This document shows positions 61,087 through 64,000 of a DNA stretch of 64,000 nt, piece by piece (the stretch's first letter is position 1; each line of letters starts with the position of its first letter). A program made the position numbers and the translations under genes. The stretch is from Leucobacter tenebrionis. Lineage in GTDB: Bacteria; Actinomycetota; Actinomycetes; Actinomycetales; Microbacteriaceae. Under the pieces are notes generated by a model, which was not told the origin of the DNA, did no database searches, and was given only the letters and a program-made list of their open reading frames with translations. The stretch spans positions 1,798,001 to 1,862,000 of the forward strand of contig NZ_CP082322.1 in the NCBI RefSeq assembly GCF_019884725.1, in the 5' to 3' direction.

Positions 61087-63923
61087 CGTGCGGTTCCTTC
61101 CAGAGTCGTGGTGTCGGCGGCGGGCCGGGTCAGGTTCGGCGAGGCAGGATCGTCGCCCGCGGCCTGGCCCGCGGCTCCAGCGGCGGCGGTCTCGAGTGCA
61201 CCCGCCGCGACCGGCTCGACGAGCACCGTGCCTGCGGGCAGCAGCCGCTCGGCGAGCTCGCGCGGGCCGAGCACGATGACCGTGGGAGGCGGCGCCGATC
61301 CGCGACTCCCCTCGATATGCGCCGCCGCGAGCGCGGAGCGCGCGCTCTCGACGAGCGGGAGCGGCATCGGGCGCGCAGCCGCCGCACGCAGATCGAGCAG
61401 CAGTACCGTGGGCCGATCCCGCAGCGCCTCGCGCAGCGACTCGGGATCCGCCCAGGCCGAGCGGGCGCGCAACGACGCGGCGCGTTCGGGCAGCAGCAGC
61501 CCGTCGACCTTCACGGTGCCGGTCACGATGGGTCCGCGCCCCGTGAGCGTCTCGGCGAGCGGCAGCGACAGCGGATCGCGCGGCGAGAGCAGCAGCGCCT
61601 CGCCGGGAGCCACCCGCAGCGTCGGCAGCGCCGGCGCGCCGCGCAGTCCCAGCCGCTCGGCCGCGATGACGGCGTGCGGCATATCGGCCGGCCACTCCCG
61701 GTGCTCGATCTCGCGCGCGAGGCCCTCGCCCTCGACGTCGAACGCCGGCAGCACCCGTGACAGCCCGCGCGGCATCCACCAGGCGCGGTCGCCCAACAGC
61801 GCCATGACCGCCGGCACGAGCGTCATGCGCACGATGAACGCGTCGACGAACACGCCCACTGCGAGCCCGAGCGCGATGACCTTGATCGACGGGTCGCCCT
61901 CGGGCACGAACGCGGCGAACACCGCGAACATGATGAGCGCCGCCGCGGTGACCACCTTGGCGCTCCCCACGAAGCCCCGGCTGATCGCCTCGCGGGCGGA
62001 AGCGCCGTGCACGTACTCCTCGCGGATGCGCGAGACCAGGAAGACCTCGTAGTCCATCGCCAGGCCGAAGAGCACGCCCATGAGGATGATCGGCATGAAG
62101 CTCAGCACGGGGCCGGTGGAGCTCACGTGCAGCAGATCCGCGAACCACCCCCACTGGAACACCGCGACCACCGCGCCGAACGCCGCCCCCACCGAGAGCA
62201 GATAACCGAGCGTGGCCTTGATGGGCACCCAGACCGAGCGGAAGACCATGGCGAGCAGGATCAGCGAGAGCCCGACCACGAGCACGCCGAACGGCAGCAG
62301 CGCGTGCATCAGCATCTCGGAGACGTCGATGCCGACCGCGGTGAACCCGGTGACGGAGAGGCTGACGCCGTACTCGTGCAGCCACTCGTCGTGGTGCTCG
62401 CGCAGGGTGTGCACCAGATCGGCGGTGCTCTCGGAGTGCGGCCCCGCCTCGGGCACCACCTGGATGATGGCGGTGTCGGCCCCTTGATTCGGGGTCGCGA
62501 GCGGCACATCGGCTACGCCCGGCACTCGCTCGACCTCGCGCTTGAGGTCGTCCATGAGGCCGAGCGGATCCTCGCTCGTGATGATCGAACCCGTCAGCAG
62601 CAGCGGGCCGTTGTGGCCCTCGCCGAAGTGCTCCCCCGTCAGCTCGTAGGTGACGCGGGCGGGATCGTCGGCGGGCAGCGAGGTCGCGTTGGGCAGGGCC
62701 AGCCGCAGGTCGAGCGCGGGCACGGCCGCGAGGCCGAGCGCGGCGAGCACCGCGACGATCGTGAGGATCGGCCGCCGCGTCACCGCGCGCACCCAGCCGG
62801 CGAAGAACCGGTCGGCGCGGGAGGGGGTGTGGGAGATCGCGTCATCCTGCGCGAGCTCGCGGGCCTGCTCGGCAGCGGAGGCGAGCGCGCGCCGTTGCTT
62901 CTTCGGCAGGATCCGCATGCCCGCCATCGCCATGATCGCGGGCGTCAGCGTCACCGAGATGAGCACCGCCACCGCGACCGCCGCGGCCGCGGCGACGCCG
63001 AGGGCGGTGAGGAACGGGATCCCCGCGACCGCGAGGCCCACGAGGGCGATGATGACGGTGAGGCCGGCGAACACCACGGCCGATCCGCTGGTCGCGGTGG
63101 CGCGGGCGATCGACTCCTCGACCTCGGCGCCGGCCCGCAGCTGCTCCTGGTGCCGGCTCACGATGAAGAGCGTGTAGTCGATGCCCACGGCGAGGCCGAG
63201 CATGAGGGCGAGCATCGGGGTGGTCGAGGTGAGGTCGGCGAACGCGGTGACCAGGAAGAGGCCCGCAATCGAGACCCCGACGCCGATGATCGCGATGAGC
63301 AGCGGCATACCGGCAGCGATGAGCGAGCCGAGGGTGAGGATCAGCACCACGAACGCGATCACCACGCCGACGGCCTCGGTCGGGCTGATGCCCGGCACGG
63401 CCGCGGAGAACATCTCGCCGCCGTAGGAGGTCTCAGCGCCGGAGGGCAGACGATCCCGAAGTTCGTCGGTGGCCCGCTCGATCCCCTCCACGGTCGCGTC
63501 GGGCACGGTGGACATATCTCCCTCGACCTGCACCGTGATCAGCGCGGCGCTGCCGTCGTCCGCGAGGCCGCCGCTCGCCTGGTCGCTGAAGGGCGTCTGC
63601 ACGGCGGTCACGCTCGGCACGTCCTCGAGTGCCGAGGCGGCGTCGTCGATGATGCGCTCGTAGACCGAATCGTCGACCCGCTCCCCGTCTGCCGCGACCA
63701 CGATGATCGTGGCGCTCGTGCCGCTCACCTCGGGGAAGGTGCGGCCGAGTTCGTCGAGCGCCTGCTGCGACTCCGTGCCGGGGATCGTGATCGGTGCGTT
63801 CGCGCCCTGGCCGAAGAGCGCGGCGCCCGTGCCGAGCAACGCGAGCAGGGCGATCCAGAGCACGAGCACGAGCATTCGGGCACGGGCCGCCCAGCGTCCG
63901 AGGGCGTAGAGCAGTGTGGACAT
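61083..63923 (-). CDS. MMPL-family RND transporter with a degenerate ABC-like C-terminus
   Basis: A 946-residue protein. Two MMPL halves are visible, each with a TM1 and a porter domain, and Asp-Tyr pairs in TM4 (LAVGIDYTLFIVSRH) and TM10 (FGLAMDYEVFLVSRI). After the last TM (about residue 710), some 220 residues look like an ABC ATPase remnant: LLLSPRDPLSLPLAETLTGR occupies the Walker A place without G-K-S/T, and TVLLLDLRAAA the Walker B place without Glu. GGAAGGCCCGC precedes ATG 63923. Likely exports a lipid or drug with YhgE/Pip. Confidence 0.9.
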   Translation of the reverse strand: MSTLLYALGRWAARARMLVLVLWIALLALLGTGAALFGQGANAPITIPGTESQQALDELGRTFPEVSGTSATIIVVAADGERVDDSVYERIIDDAASALEDVPSVTAVQTPFSDQASGGLADDGSAALITVQVEGDMSTVPDATVEGIERATDELRDRLPSGAETSYGGEMFSAAVPGISPTEAVGVVIAFVVLILTLGSLIAAGMPLLIAIIGVGVSIAGLFLVTAFADLTSTTPMLALMLGLAVGIDYTLFIVSRHQEQLRAGAEVEESIARATATSGSAVVFAGLTVIIALVGLAVAGIPFLTALGVAAAAAVAVAVLISVTLTPAIMAMAGMRILPKKQRRALASAAEQARELAQDDAISHTPSRADRFFAGWVRAVTRRPILTIVAVLAALGLAAVPALDLRLALPNATSLPADDPARVTYELTGEHFGEGHNGPLLLTGSIITSEDPLGLMDDLKREVERVPGVADVPLATPNQGADTAIIQVVPEAGPHSESTADLVHTLREHHDEWLHEYGVSLSVTGFTAVGIDVSEMLMHALLPFGVLVVGLSLILLAMVFRSVWVPIKATLGYLLSVGAAFGAVVAVFQWGWFADLLHVSSTGPVLSFMPIILMGVLFGLAMDYEVFLVSRIREEYVHGASAREAISRGFVGSAKVVTAAALIMFAVFAAFVPEGDPSIKVIALGLAVGVFVDAFIVRMTLVPAVMALLGDRAWWMPRGLSRVLPAFDVEGEGLAREIEHREWPADMPHAVIAAERLGLRGAPALPTLRVAPGEALLLSPRDPLSLPLAETLTGRGPIVTGTVKVDGLLLPERAASLRARSAWADPESLREALRDRPTVLLLDLRAAAARPMPLPLVESARSALAAAHIEGSRGSAPPPTVIVLGPRELAERLLPAGTVLVEPVAAGALETAAAGAAGQAAGDDPASPNLTRPAADTTTLEGTAR

Positions 63924-63960
63924 GCGGGCCTTCCGGTGGCGCGAGCGAGCTGACGCGTTT

Positions 63961-63998
63961 CGATGCACGGATGCATCGAATCGATACACCAGTGTATC
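63961..63998. promoter_or_regulatory. Two operator-like palindromes upstream of the MMPL operon
   Basis: CGATGCA-CGGA-TGCATCG (63961-63978) and GATACAC-CA-GTGTATC (63983-63998), each with perfect 7-bp arms, adjoin in the last 40 bases of the window. The style is that of TetR operators, and a divergent regulator is likely just outside the window (inference). Confidence 0.6.
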
Positions 63999-64000
63999 CG

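Noticed and set aside
62007-63953. 648-codon plus-strand frame
   Set aside because: Antisense to the MMPL gene, with a highly charged, repetitive product.

Overview
The window is GC-rich (about 70 percent by eye) and densely coded, with many ATGA/GTGA overlaps. It looks like a chromosome segment of an actinobacterium. A [2Fe-2S]-type coproporphyrin ferrochelatase, a class Ib nrdHIEF ribonucleotide reductase cluster, PucR and FadR-type regulators and several metabolite:H+ symporters suggest Microbacteriaceae, possibly a Leucobacter relative. That placement is inference; no rRNA or tRNA gene was found.

Layout. 1-5.7 kb: a ThDP-dependent enzyme (cut by the window edge) and an MHS symporter divergent from a PucR regulator, then an M20 peptidase and a TetR regulator. 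5.9-12.8 kb: a tightly overlapping five-gene operon (YtcJ-like amidohydrolase plus a complete peptide-type ABC importer with two fused ATPases), divergent from TetR across a clear operator. 12.8-16 kb: a 21-base poly-C tract, an SRPBCC-like protein, ferrochelatase divergent from a MarR regulator, and a DUF3817 membrane protein.

16-28.5 kb is the accessory region: a Fic protein, a gene remnant, then about 10 kb bounded by two inverted, related but non-identical IS256-family elements (18124-19537 and 26703-28123). Inside are an IS3 element with intact 3-bp target duplications and a lower-GC catabolic cassette: a PLP enzyme resembling L-cysteine desulfhydrase Cds1, a LysR regulator, an MHS transporter, a RidA-family deaminase and an amidohydrolase resembling enamidase (6-oxotetrahydronicotinate hydrolase), closed by a 17-bp-stem terminator. 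The logic suggests uptake of a substrate, hydrolytic opening of an enamide, and RidA-assisted deamination of the enamine or imine product. This is the best candidate for an undescribed system. The right flank is the 5' half of a tyrosine recombinase gene cut by the IS; the left flank is the 3' part of a different gene.

28.8-35.3 kb: nrdF, nrdE, nrdI and nrdH with paired NrdR boxes, a small hypothetical gene, rlmH and an AlaA-like aminotransferase. 35.5-45.5 kb: a GNAT, an ABC exporter, an XRE regulator, a thiamine-binding protein with a DHA2 exporter, an aldo/keto reductase, and an ABC-2 transporter next to a two-component system. 45.6-49.6 kb: a FadR/GntR regulator and an MHS transporter plus FMN-dependent alpha-hydroxy-acid dehydrogenase operon behind a nested TGGTNNNACCA operator. 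49.6-58.7 kb: GNAT, YCII protein, two alpha/beta hydrolases, a second YtcJ-like amidohydrolase, lipoate ligase, an unknown 563-residue protein and a quinone oxidoreductase. 58.9-64 kb: a YhgE/Pip protein and an MMPL transporter in one operon, with two palindromes upstream. At least two families of dispersed intergenic palindromes recur across the window.
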